DNA of 64,000 nt. Origin: Citrobacter amalonaticus Y19. GTDB taxonomy: Bacteria; Pseudomonadota; Gammaproteobacteria; Enterobacterales; Enterobacteriaceae. Below the pieces are notes generated by a model. It saw nothing but the letters and a program-made list of their open reading frames with translations. It did not search any database and was not told where the DNA came from. Of this stretch, positions 43,432-52,091 are shown piece by piece. The stretch spans positions 3,100,001-3,164,000 of the forward strand of contig NZ_CP011132.1 in NCBI RefSeq assembly GCF_000981805.1. The letters run 5' to 3'. How positions within the stretch are numbered: the stretch's first letter is position 1; every line of letters starts with the position of its first letter. The translations under genes and the position numbers were made by a program.

Positions 43432-46017
43432 ATGCCAGCTTACTATTTCTCTATCCCCGCTTATCGTGTTTTATCTATGCTGGCAGCTTCGATTTTGTTG
43501 TCGTTTTCCTCATGTATCAATGCAGAGGAAAACGACAGTGAATTTGAGAGTGAATTTTTACGCCAGGATAAAAATGGCGCGACCCCCGATATATTTCTTT
43601 ATAAAAATACGCTGGCACCGGGGAAAAAAAAGGTTGAGGTGGTCGTGAACGATCGCGTAGCGGATATTTACGAGATCAACTTTATCCCTCAGGCAAAAGA
43701 CAAGCTGGTTGTTCCCTGCCTGAGTCGTCATCTGTTAAACGAACTAGGCGTGAAAACAGAGCTTTATGATGACTGGCAAACGCCAGAAAAAGAGCCGCCA
43801 TCGGACGGGAGCTGTGAAGATTTAGCGCAGCGCATTCCTGCGGCTGCTGTGTTTTACGATGATGCGCACCAGCAGCTCAGACTGACTCTGCCGCAGGAAG
43901 CCGTAAACAGTTCGCGCTTTCAAATGATCTCTCCAACAGAGTGGGATGATGGCACCCCGGCATTACGAACCGCTTACAATGGCTATTTTTATAATACCCG
44001 CCCAAAAAGCACCAATAACGAAGGGAATAACAGCAGTTCTAATAATAACGCCTTTGTCAGTCTGAGTAGTATTGCCAGTGCGGGTGTGTGGCGACTTTAT
44101 AGCTTTGATACGTTTAATAAGAATAGCCGCGAGGGCTGGAAAACTAACCACGACAGACTGTATGCCGAACGCAATATTATCGCATTGCAATCAAAAATCT
44201 CTGCCGGGGATATCTATACCTATACGCCCAGCAGCATTATGGGCGTTATTCCGCTGCGCGGTTTCACCCTCGGTACCAATGAAAGAATGCTGCTGGAATC
44301 GCAGTTCAGCTATGCGCCGGTCATCAGAGGCGTCGCCCGCACCAACGCGCGTCTCGTGGTGCGCCAGCGTGGCAATATTATTTACAGTAAAACCCTGACG
44401 CCCGGTGCTTTTGCCATTGACGACCTGTATACCGGACAGATCGGTGCCGATCTGGACGTCACGGTTGAAGAAACTGACGGTACAGAGCAGAAATTCACCG
44501 TACCGTATACCGCACTGCCAAATATGATCCGCCCCGGCGCCTTTCGTTACAGCCTGTCGATGGGGGAATATCGCGACAGCCAGTCTGATAAGCCATTAAT
44601 GGCAGCGCTGAGCATTGAGCGTGGATTTGAAGCGCTTACGCTGAATGTCTCCAGCCTCGGGTCAGAGCAGTATCAGTCTCTGGCGATGGGGGCGGCGTGG
44701 AATATCGGTAATATCGGTGCGTTTTCGTTAGATCTCGCCCAGGCGCGTTATCGCTATGATTACGCCACCAGCACCCATGACACCAGCACCAAAAACGGTA
44801 GCGCGGTTCGTTTGTTATATGCAAAACAGTTTGATCAGACCGATACTGGCCTGCGTATTTTAGGCTATCAATATCGTTCAGAACATTTTCTGTCTTTCTC
44901 AGAGTTTACTAGCCGAAATAATCACTCGGGGTATGACTATGACAGCGATTATGAAACAGGGGATAGCCTGTGGAATAAGCGTCGTCGCAGCCGGCTTGAG
45001 GTCAACATCAACCAGGGCCTGCAAGACTATGGCAGCCTTTATCTTTCGCTGAGTCAGGATCGCTATTACGGCACGTCTGAAAAGAGCACGTCAGCGTCCG
45101 CCGGTTATGGTTTTATGGTGGGTTCAACCAGCGTCAACCTCGCCTATACCTACAGTAAAAATGGCAGCGGCGACAATGACAACTCGCTCAATCTCGGCGT
45201 CAGCATCCCTTTACGCTGGGGCGAACGCGAGAGGAACTATAACTCGGTGAGTTATAACCTGACGCGCAATAAAGATAACCGCTACAGCCAGTCAGTCGGA
45301 ATTTCCGGCGGGCAACAGGACAGCCCGCTGTCTTATGGCATTAATGTGCAACGGGATACCAATAATAAACTCAGCGAATCGGCGTCATTATCCCATAACG
45401 CCAGTTTTGCCACCCTGAACTCATCGGTCAGCCACAGTAATTATGCTGACCAGTTCTCAGCCGGTATTTCCGGCGGTGTCGTGTTGTACAAAGGCGGTCT
45501 GCTGCTCGCCCAAAGAATGGGTGACACCATCGGCATTGTGGAAACGGATGATGCACCTGATATCAGCGTCTCTGGTAATAACAATGTCAGAACCGACCGC
45601 TGGGGGCGTGCCGTCGTGACGTATCTCAGCCCTTATCGCTATAACACCGTCAGTTTAGACACCCAAAATGCGCCGAATGTGGAACTTAAGGAGTCGACGA
45701 AGAAAGTGGTACCGACCGAAGGCGCGGTGGTGCTGCTCCGTTTTGCTACACGCAGCGGGCGTCGTGCAATGGTGGTCATTAAGAGTCCACACACGATTCC
45801 GGTCGGCGCAGTGGTCACCGTTGAAGGTCAACGTGAAGAAGCCAGCATTGTGGGTAATAACGGACTGGCGTATCTGACGGGGCTGGATGCACGCAAAGAT
45901 GAGCATCTGATAGTGACCTGGGGGCGTGATAAGCAGTGTCAGTTTACGTTACCAAAATTAAATACCGATAAACCTGAATCGCAGTGGCACCAAAAAATCA
46001 CGGTGAATTGCCAGTAA
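43432..46017 (+). CDS. Fimbrial outer-membrane usher
   Basis: The 861-residue usher has a signal segment (VLSMLAASILLSFSSCINAE, about 14-33), the N-terminal periplasmic domain (about 34-150), the 24-strand beta-barrel (about 165-680) with the plug, including LRGFTLGTNERMLLESQFSY and RPGAFRYSLSMG, and the C-terminal domains with a late Cys pair (DKQCQFTLP, KITVNCQ). It accepts chaperone-subunit complexes and polymerises the pilus. No strong Shine-Dalgarno precedes the ATG, which may keep expression low. Confidence 0.93.
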   Translation: MPAYYFSIPAYRVLSMLAASILLSFSSCINAEENDSEFESEFLRQDKNGATPDIFLYKNTLAPGKKKVEVVVNDRVADIYEINFIPQAKDKLVVPCLSRHLLNELGVKTELYDDWQTPEKEPPSDGSCEDLAQRIPAAAVFYDDAHQQLRLTLPQEAVNSSRFQMISPTEWDDGTPALRTAYNGYFYNTRPKSTNNEGNNSSSNNNAFVSLSSIASAGVWRLYSFDTFNKNSREGWKTNHDRLYAERNIIALQSKISAGDIYTYTPSSIMGVIPLRGFTLGTNERMLLESQFSYAPVIRGVARTNARLVVRQRGNIIYSKTLTPGAFAIDDLYTGQIGADLDVTVEETDGTEQKFTVPYTALPNMIRPGAFRYSLSMGEYRDSQSDKPLMAALSIERGFEALTLNVSSLGSEQYQSLAMGAAWNIGNIGAFSLDLAQARYRYDYATSTHDTSTKNGSAVRLLYAKQFDQTDTGLRILGYQYRSEHFLSFSEFTSRNNHSGYDYDSDYETGDSLWNKRRRSRLEVNINQGLQDYGSLYLSLSQDRYYGTSEKSTSASAGYGFMVGSTSVNLAYTYSKNGSGDNDNSLNLGVSIPLRWGERERNYNSVSYNLTRNKDNRYSQSVGISGGQQDSPLSYGINVQRDTNNKLSESASLSHNASFATLNSSVSHSNYADQFSAGISGGVVLYKGGLLLAQRMGDTIGIVETDDAPDISVSGNNNVRTDRWGRAVVTYLSPYRYNTVSLDTQNAPNVELKESTKKVVPTEGAVVLLRFATRSGRRAMVVIKSPHTIPVGAVVTVEGQREEASIVGNNGLAYLTGLDARKDEHLIVTWGRDKQCQFTLPKLNTDKPESQWHQKITVNCQ

Positions 46018-46070
46018 TAAACAGGGCGTTACCCGCGCCTGTTCAATGAATTATTCAAGAGAGTAGAATT

Positions 46071-46808
46071 ATGTTGTTAAAGACCATTAAACATTCACTG
46101 TTAATCAGCGCTGCACTGAGCTTTTTAATTCCGGTACACAGCTGGAGTGCCGTTCGTCCACAACTGACGCGTATTGTGGCTTATGCCGACGATAAAGAAA
46201 CGCCAATTGAGATCGTTAATGAAAGCCAGGAACCGTATCTGGTTCAGTCGTGGCTGGAAGATTTAAAAGGCAATGAAAATAACCTGCCTTTAGTGTTAAC
46301 CCCGCCCGTGATGAAACTCACCGGAAAACAGGAAGGGAAATTACGTCTGGTTGTTTTACCGGGTGAAATTCCACAAAACCGGGAGTCGGTATACTGGTTG
46401 TCGATCCAGGAAATTCCGCCGAAAGCCAAAGACAACGAGAATAACAAGCTGGTCCTGGCGATTCGCAGTCGATTAAAAATATTCGTCCGCCCGAAAGGAC
46501 TGGACAGCGGTAAGGCTGCGGAGGCGGTGAAATCGCTGACCTGGAGCGTTGAACGCGAAGGCGGTGCGGCCTGGCTGAAAGCAACCAACCCTACCCCTTA
46601 CTACATCAGCTTCGGTCAACTGTCCCTGAAAGCGGGCGGCGTAAACGAAACCCGACTGGAAGACAAAATTGAAATGCCCGCGCCAATGAGCAGCCAGCGT
46701 TATAGCGTGCCGAAGGGGTTAATCGGTAAGTCTGCCACCCTCACCTACAGCGCAATTAATGATTTCGGCGGAGAGACCGGCGTGCTGACGACTGAGGTAC
46801 GGTTATGA
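46071..46808 (+). CDS. Periplasmic fimbrial chaperone
   Basis: The 245-residue protein has a signal peptide (LLISAALSFLIPVHSWSA) and two Ig-like domains. Conserved features include RIVAYADDKETPIEIVNES, QSWLEDLKG, LRLVVLPGEIPQNRESVYWL and FGQLSLKAGGV. The FGL/FGS subtype is not obvious, but the short F1-G1 region suggests FGS. Its stop overlaps the adhesin start by 4 bp. Confidence 0.92.
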   Translation: MLLKTIKHSLLISAALSFLIPVHSWSAVRPQLTRIVAYADDKETPIEIVNESQEPYLVQSWLEDLKGNENNLPLVLTPPVMKLTGKQEGKLRLVVLPGEIPQNRESVYWLSIQEIPPKAKDNENNKLVLAIRSRLKIFVRPKGLDSGKAAEAVKSLTWSVEREGGAAWLKATNPTPYYISFGQLSLKAGGVNETRLEDKIEMPAPMSSQRYSVPKGLIGKSATLTYSAINDFGGETGVLTTEVRL

Positions 46809-47585
46809 CTAAACGAATCTGCAAATATATAATGCCAATATTGGTTCTTAGCGGAATAAGTCGACTGGCAAGCGCTGATATCGTTCCTTCTCAACCTTTT
46901 TACTGGAACAATAATACAACGTTGCAAAGAGCGAATTGCAGCGTTTCATTTACCGGACAACAGCCATTTTCTCAATCCAGAACCCTGATAGTAGACGATA
47001 ATCTTGCCAATGGTGCAACGCTGTACAGTTGGGATTACGGCGATTTTGTTCCTAATGTTACTTTTCGCTGCAATAGTGGCTCGGGTGGTTCATATTACTA
47101 TGACTCCAACTCATATCAAATAACAAGCACCGCAGCTGCCAATAATATTACTGGGGGATTGGGCATACGATATAATACATTCAATAGCGCAACACAAACA
47201 TTCTCAACAACCAATCCAGGCATTGGCCTGAAGCTTTATGTAAAACTTGTAAGTTCTGGATCCACTCAAACAGGGTATACACCAGCATTTGCATATTGGG
47301 GTTCGTTGTCTGTATACAACTTTGGCTGGTCGCCAGGCATAGAGTATCCCGTCAGTTCACTTACAAATAGCAATGTTATATCTAGCACATTTCAACCAAT
47401 ATACAATACTGGAAGCAAGCAGTTTACATTTAATGGCAGCGATCATTATGCAATTTATGCTGTACGAGGAGAACTCGTAAAAATAAATAACATACAGGCA
47501 TCGTCTAATTTATCACTTAGCTCAGGTTTTGATTTTGTTTCGTATTTTAGTGGATGTGACCTGCCCCCACGATTAGATACAACAC

Positions 47586-48419
47586 TCAGTTAGTAACGTC
47601 GGAATCTTCATTCTCAGAATGACCCTTTCTCCAGCCCGCTGCAAATTCAGACGGTGTCTGATAATTCAGCGTGGAGTGCGGGCGGCATTCGTTATAATCC
47701 TGCCGCCAGTCATTAATAATTTTCCTGGCATGAACGATATCGCTGAACCAGTGCTCATTCAAACATTCATCGCGAAATCGTCCGTTAAAGCTCTCAATAA
47801 ATCCGTTCTGCGTTGGCTTGCCCGGCTGGATTAAGCGCAACTCAACACCATGCTCAAAGGCCCATTGATCCAGTGCACGGCAAGTGAACTCCGGCCCCTG
47901 GTCAGTTCTTATCGTCGCCGGATAGCCTCGAAACAGTGCAATGCTGTCCAGAATACGCGTGACCTGAACGCCTGAAATCCCAAAGGCAACAGTGACCGTC
48001 AGGCATTCCTTTGTGAAATCATCGACGCAGGTAAGACACTTGATCCTGCGACCGGTGGAAAGTGCGTCCATGACGAAATCCATCGACCAGGTCAGATTGG
48101 GCGCCGCCGGACGGAGCAGCGGCAGACGTTCTGTTGCCAGCCCTTTACGACGTCTTCTGCGTTTTACGCCCAGGCCACTGAGGTGATAAAGCCGGTACAC
48201 GCGCTTATGATTAACATGAAGCCCTTCACGGCGCAGCAACTGCCAAATACGACGGTAGCCAAAACGCCTGCGCTCCAGTGCCAGCTCAGTGATGCGCCCT
48301 GATAAATGCGCATCAGCAGCCGGACGGTGAGCCTCATAGCGGCAGGTCGACAGGGATAAACCTGTAAGCCTGCAGGCACGACGTTGCGACAGACCGGTCG
48401 CATCACACATCAACATCAC
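47586..48419 (-). CDS. IS3-family transposase OrfB
   Basis: The 277-residue frame holds the rve integrase core with the DDE triad: first Asp in WSMDFVMDAL, second in IRTDQGPEF, and Glu in FIESFNGRFRDECLN. An HTH_21 segment precedes it (RITELALERRRFGYRRIWQL). OrfB is expected as an OrfAB fusion by -1 frameshifting: orfA ends GGGCGAAAGTACTGA, and slipping back one base at CGAAAG gives AKVLTTDQKREAVMLMCDAT, which runs into orfB. Confidence 0.92.
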   Translation of the reverse strand: MMLMCDATGLSQRRACRLTGLSLSTCRYEAHRPAADAHLSGRITELALERRRFGYRRIWQLLRREGLHVNHKRVYRLYHLSGLGVKRRRRRKGLATERLPLLRPAAPNLTWSMDFVMDALSTGRRIKCLTCVDDFTKECLTVTVAFGISGVQVTRILDSIALFRGYPATIRTDQGPEFTCRALDQWAFEHGVELRLIQPGKPTQNGFIESFNGRFRDECLNEHWFSDIVHARKIINDWRQDYNECRPHSTLNYQTPSEFAAGWRKGHSENEDSDVTN

Positions 48420-48442
48420 GGCTTCCCGCTTCTGGTCTGTCG

Positions 48443-48706
48443 TCAGTACTTTCGCCCAAGAGCCACCTGAAGCGCCTCTTTATCCAGCATGGCTTCGGCA
48501 AGCAGCTTCTTGAGTCTGGCGTTCTCTTCCTCAAGCGACTTCAGGCGCTTAACTTCAGGCACCTCCATACCGCCATACTTCTTACGCCAGATGTAAAACG
48601 TGGCATCGGAAATGGCATGCTTGCGGCAGAGTTCACGGGCGGGTACCCCAGCTTCGGCTTCGCGGAGAATACTGATGATCTGTTCGTCGGAAAAACGCTT
48701 CTTCAT
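48443..48706 (-). CDS. IS3-family transposase OrfA
   Basis: The 87-residue protein MKKRFSDEQIISILREAEAG... carries the HTH_Tnp_1 domain (about 1-50) and a leucine-zipper-like coiled coil (LKSLEEENARLKKLLAEAML, about 55-75). It binds the terminal repeats. It is in a different frame from orfB and joined to it by frameshifting. Confidence 0.92.
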   Translation of the reverse strand: MKKRFSDEQIISILREAEAGVPARELCRKHAISDATFYIWRKKYGGMEVPEVKRLKSLEEENARLKKLLAEAMLDKEALQVALGRKY

Positions 48707-49352
48707 GGGGATGTCCTCATGTGGCTTATGAAGACATTACTAACATCGGGGTGTACTAATCAACGGGGAGCAGGTCAGATGGGGTACTAGTGCTTCCAGC
48801 GGTACAAGCTCTGGAGCACCGACCTCCATCATGGGTTCCGGCGGGATAACAGTGATAAAACCTACCTGCCGATTACGAGGAGCAACTCAATATCAGGTAA
48901 ACCTGGGAACCTGGACCGATGTGGCAGGCAGAAATACAGGGGTTTTACCCGCTTATGGCACCGTAAAACCGATTAATCTTAATATTGAATGTTCTGGAAA
49001 ACTTAATAATGTGAAATTTAGCTTTCAGGATGCCAGTTCAGGCGGGTTAATTAACCGAAATATCTCCGTGTATGACAGCGGCGGTCAGTATATTGACGGG
49101 TTAGAAATCGAGATGTCTTATAACGGTAGCCGAATTGATGTCAATACTACCATCGCACCTTATCCCAGTTTTCCCATCAGTACGGGTAGCAAAGGACAGG
49201 TTAAAGCAAATACGCAGGATCTCAGTTATAGCAGTCAGGACACCGCTCAGTTTGGTGCGCGATTTGTCCAGCGCGGCGCCATTAAACGTAATGGTGTCAG
49301 TTATACCGGACCGGTGACGGGACAAGTTAATATGACAGTCACCTATGAGTAA

Positions 49353-49680
49353 TTTCGCCAGTTTACCGCTGTATCAACGCGACGGGCTTTCCACGCCCGA
49401 TTTCGCTTTCGCCCATGCGGGCGATCGACGCAATCTCACTCCCTGATCGTATCCCTATGACATAAATCAGGTTCGCTATTTATTTACGTCATTAATAAAG
49501 GATAAATTGTCCGAAAACGGACTTTCAGCAGTTTTTGACTTGTATTCAGTGATGCCAGTCGTATTATTAGAAGGATTAAATGCATTCTATTTTTACCTTT
49601 TATTATCAATAAAAGTACAACAACGCTTTATTTACAAATCAACCCCAAATAGCAGCCCGTCGTTATTTTAAGGATAAAAT
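49353..49680. other. Intergenic region after the fimbrial operon
   Basis: 328 bp with no gene. The first 100 bp contain a GC-rich stretch with small dyads (CGCCCATGCGGGCG) that may end the operon. The rest is AT-rich and probably promotes the next small gene. Confidence 0.5.
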
Positions 49681-49872
49681 ATGTACGTTCTGGCATTGGT
49701 TTTCGCACTTTCTGGCAACAATACAAAAAGTGAAGTTATTGGCGCCTTTACGGACTACTCACAATGCGAAGCGGCTTCGCAGGCCCATTCATCAAAAACC
49801 AAATGTTATTTTCTTGATCCGCAAAAAGGGATGCAGGAGGTGAACGTTTCAGACACGCCTCATTCAAATTGA
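49681..49872 (+). CDS. Small DUF1482-like protein
   Basis: A 63-residue protein MYVLALVFALSGNNTKSEVI...YSQCEAASQAHSSKTKCYFL resembling DUF1482 proteins, which are small, begin with a short hydrophobic stretch and contain two spaced cysteines. Function is unknown; homologues occur in prophages and accessory regions. It converges with the EAL gene, 10 bp apart. Confidence 0.6.
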   Translation: MYVLALVFALSGNNTKSEVIGAFTDYSQCEAASQAHSSKTKCYFLDPQKGMQEVNVSDTPHSN

Positions 49873-49882
49873 AAGAATCCCC

Positions 49883-51406
49883 CTACTCTACGATGACCTT
49901 CACGTTAGGCTTCGACAGAAGAATTTTTATCAGTTCGGTGAAGTTGACCGGTTTAAAGAAATAGTAACCCTGCTGAAAGGTAATATCGTTGCGGTTCAGG
50001 TAGTCAACCTGTGCTTTCGTTTCCACCCCCTCGGCAACAATACTTAACGACAGCTTTCGCGCCAGATCCAGCACACAATCCAGGATCCGGGTTGAATCCT
50101 CTTCTGCGTTAACCCGCGCCACAAAGCTTTGATCGATCTTGATATAATCAATGTGCAAATCATGAAGGTATGAAAGCCCCGAATACCCGGTACCAAAATC
50201 ATCCAGTGCGATAACAAACCCATTTTCATGAAGCACATTAAGGGTTTGTACAAGGTGTTCATCAACATGCAAAGGCTCGCGCTCCGTCACCTCAATGACC
50301 AGGTTCAGATCTTTTCGCCTGAAACTCTCCTTGTATTTCAGGCATTCTGCAACAAATGTCGGGGACGAAATATGGGAAGCGCTAAAGTTTATTCCGACAT
50401 GAAAGCCTTCCGGCAGTTTGCTGGCAATCGCGTTCATATTCGCGGCAACCTGGCTCATCAACCCCTGGGTGAGCGGAATAATCAGCCCCGATTTTTCTGC
50501 CACCGGGATAAAAGATGCCGGGGAAATATATCCCGCAGTAGGATGTTTCCATCTTGCCAGGACTTCTACCCCTCGCAGCGTGCCTTCTCTGCCATTCACC
50601 ACCGGCTGATAAAAAGGCACAATTTCGCCTTTATTAATGGCCCTGCGCAGCGTTTCTTCCGGTGTGGTGCTTCTGTTTAAATACCGCTCGAGCGCATATC
50701 CCGCAAGACACGATATCAACATAATAAAAACGATAATGCCCATTCCCTGACTGATGAGTCGGTGCAAACTAAATAGCGAAGGTTGGGTGTATCTTACCGC
50801 GAAGGGATAATGGTCAGACTTTACGTAGCCAACATTCCGGTCTGACTCACTCACCTTAATCACATCCCCTGACAATCTCAGAACCGTGCTCCCGACCCTA
50901 AGCGCGTAGCTCACCCCTTTCAGCGGCGTACGCAAGGTGTCGCGAATATGTTGATCGCTGATGGTGACCACTATTCGCTTTTCTGCAAGCGGCGTCTGGT
51001 ACAAAAGCACGGGTCGCTTGTTGACGGTACTTTTTGCCGACGCGAGCAACAGTTTGCTGTCGGGAAACTCCGGAAGATGGGTAAGCAACATACGATTGCC
51101 CGGTAACGACGAACACCATATCTCTCCCTGGCGAAAGATAAAGATAGTCCTGAGATGAGGCTGTAACGCCGCCTCCATGCCAAGCAGATACTGGCTTTCC
51201 TGGTCACAGCCTTTCAGGGCGATATTGCTGGCCGTATGGGTGGCGCGGCTCGCTTCATCAAGAATGACATCGACATCACTCACCACATACCGCGCGCCCG
51301 CAAGGCTGTTCGCTCTGGCTGAATACCAGAGCTGCGCGTTAAGAATGAAAACGCCAAAAACAAAGAGCAACAGGGCAACGATAATGGGGAGAAGAGTGTT
51401 ACGCAT
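49883..51406 (-). CDS. CSS-motif EAL-domain c-di-GMP phosphodiesterase
   Basis: The 507-residue protein has an N-terminal membrane segment (LLPIIVALLLFVFGVFILN), a periplasmic CSS domain with C98-S99-S100 (IWCSSLPG), a second membrane segment (MGIIVFIMLISCLAGYALE, about 222-240) and a cytoplasmic EAL domain (about 252-505). The catalytic signature reads EVLAR at 281-285 (EVL for EAL), with NFS, DDFGTGYS and KIDQSFV present, so it looks active. In this family c-di-GMP hydrolysis is controlled by the redox state of the CSS cysteines and DsbA/B. Next to a fimbrial operon, it probably lowers c-di-GMP to modulate adhesion or biofilm, which would bear on BapA too. Confidence 0.93.
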   Translation of the reverse strand: MRNTLLPIIVALLLFVFGVFILNAQLWYSARANSLAGARYVVSDVDVILDEASRATHTASNIALKGCDQESQYLLGMEAALQPHLRTIFIFRQGEIWCSSLPGNRMLLTHLPEFPDSKLLLASAKSTVNKRPVLLYQTPLAEKRIVVTISDQHIRDTLRTPLKGVSYALRVGSTVLRLSGDVIKVSESDRNVGYVKSDHYPFAVRYTQPSLFSLHRLISQGMGIIVFIMLISCLAGYALERYLNRSTTPEETLRRAINKGEIVPFYQPVVNGREGTLRGVEVLARWKHPTAGYISPASFIPVAEKSGLIIPLTQGLMSQVAANMNAIASKLPEGFHVGINFSASHISSPTFVAECLKYKESFRRKDLNLVIEVTEREPLHVDEHLVQTLNVLHENGFVIALDDFGTGYSGLSYLHDLHIDYIKIDQSFVARVNAEEDSTRILDCVLDLARKLSLSIVAEGVETKAQVDYLNRNDITFQQGYYFFKPVNFTELIKILLSKPNVKVIVE

Positions 51407-51677
51407 TGTCAGCCCCGGGCGTTAGATGAGTGATTACAATGCCATTTACCCGCTTCATGTCGCGAGTCTAAAAAGCATGGTAGAAAGAACGCTAAATAAC
51501 CATAGTCGCGGCGATATTTATTTCTCATCACCAGGTTAATTCTGCATGGGGTAATCCCGGCGTAACGCATGGATAAAAATTGATATTTTCTGCTTACAGT
51601 TTTTTCCTAAAGCCAGCCTCTCGTTCCGCTGTCATGCTTAATCACGCTAATAACGAATAATGTTAAGCGAGGATATT

Positions 51678-52034
51678 ATGAAAAAGACCATGATCGCATT
51701 ATCTGCACTTCTGCTGGCTTCACCGGTTTTTGCTGCAACCACACACGCAACGGATAATGACGTGGCTGCCGCGCATGAAAATGCGAATACCGCAAAAGAG
51801 AAACTGCACCAGGCGCAGAATCAGGGCGACGAGCAACGACTGAAAGCAAAACATACCGCCGAAGGTAAAAGCGACAGTCTGAGCAGTAAAGTCAGTGAAG
51901 GTTCGCAAAAAACCTGGAATAAAACCAAAGAAGGCACCGAGAAAGGCTGGAATGCCACGAAAGAAGGGACGGAAAAAGGCTGGAATAAGACCAAAGAAGG
52001 CGCCGCCGCCGTTGAGAAAAAAATCAGCGAGTAA
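51678..52034 (+). CDS. Exported lysine-rich amphipathic-repeat protein
   Basis: The 118-residue precursor starts at ATG 51678 behind GCGAGGATATT; an upstream in-frame ATG (51660) is less likely. It has a signal peptide (MKKTMIALSALLLASPVFAA) and a hydrophilic mature part of charged helices. Three 11-residue units of WNKTKEGTEKG / WNATKEGTEKG / WNKTKEGAAA type lie at the C-terminus, the spacing of LEA-like or apolipoprotein-like amphipathic helices. Likely periplasmic, perhaps stress- or membrane-protecting. I do not recognise a named gene. Confidence 0.75.
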   Translation: MKKTMIALSALLLASPVFAATTHATDNDVAAAHENANTAKEKLHQAQNQGDEQRLKAKHTAEGKSDSLSSKVSEGSQKTWNKTKEGTEKGWNATKEGTEKGWNKTKEGAAAVEKKISE

Positions 52035-52091
52035 TCCCTTGCCGCCGACGCGGCGCTAATCCGGCCTGTGTTGGCGGGGCGATAAAACGCG

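Larger units (their letters stand above)
47557..48777 (-). mobile_element. IS3-family insertion sequence (IS407-like), 1221 bp
   Basis: Ends are TGACCTGCCCCCACGATTAG (left) and, read inward from the right, TGACCTGCTCCCCGTTGATT, imperfect terminal inverted repeats of about 25 bp. A 4-bp target duplication GATG flanks it (47553-47556 and 48778-48781). It contains overlapping-phase orfA and orfB on the reverse strand. Length, two-ORF layout and 4-bp duplication fit the IS407 subgroup of IS3. Both ORFs and both ends are intact, so it may be active. Confidence 0.93.
46805..49352 (+). pseudogene. Fimbrial tip adhesin split by an IS3-family element
   Basis: The gene starts at ATG 46805 with a signal peptide (ICKYIMPILVLSGISRLASA) and codes an N-terminal receptor-binding domain up to FVSYFSG before the IS begins at 47557. 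It resumes after the IS at 48782 with WGTSASSGTSSGAPTS, a Ser/Gly/Thr linker, then a pilin-like domain (ITVIKPTCRLRGATQYQVNL ... VTGQVNMTVTYE). Removing the IS plus one GATG copy joins both parts in frame into 440 residues. The insertion thus cuts between lectin-like and pilin domains. As it stands the adhesin cannot be made whole, so the fimbria probably lacks its tip. Confidence 0.9.
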
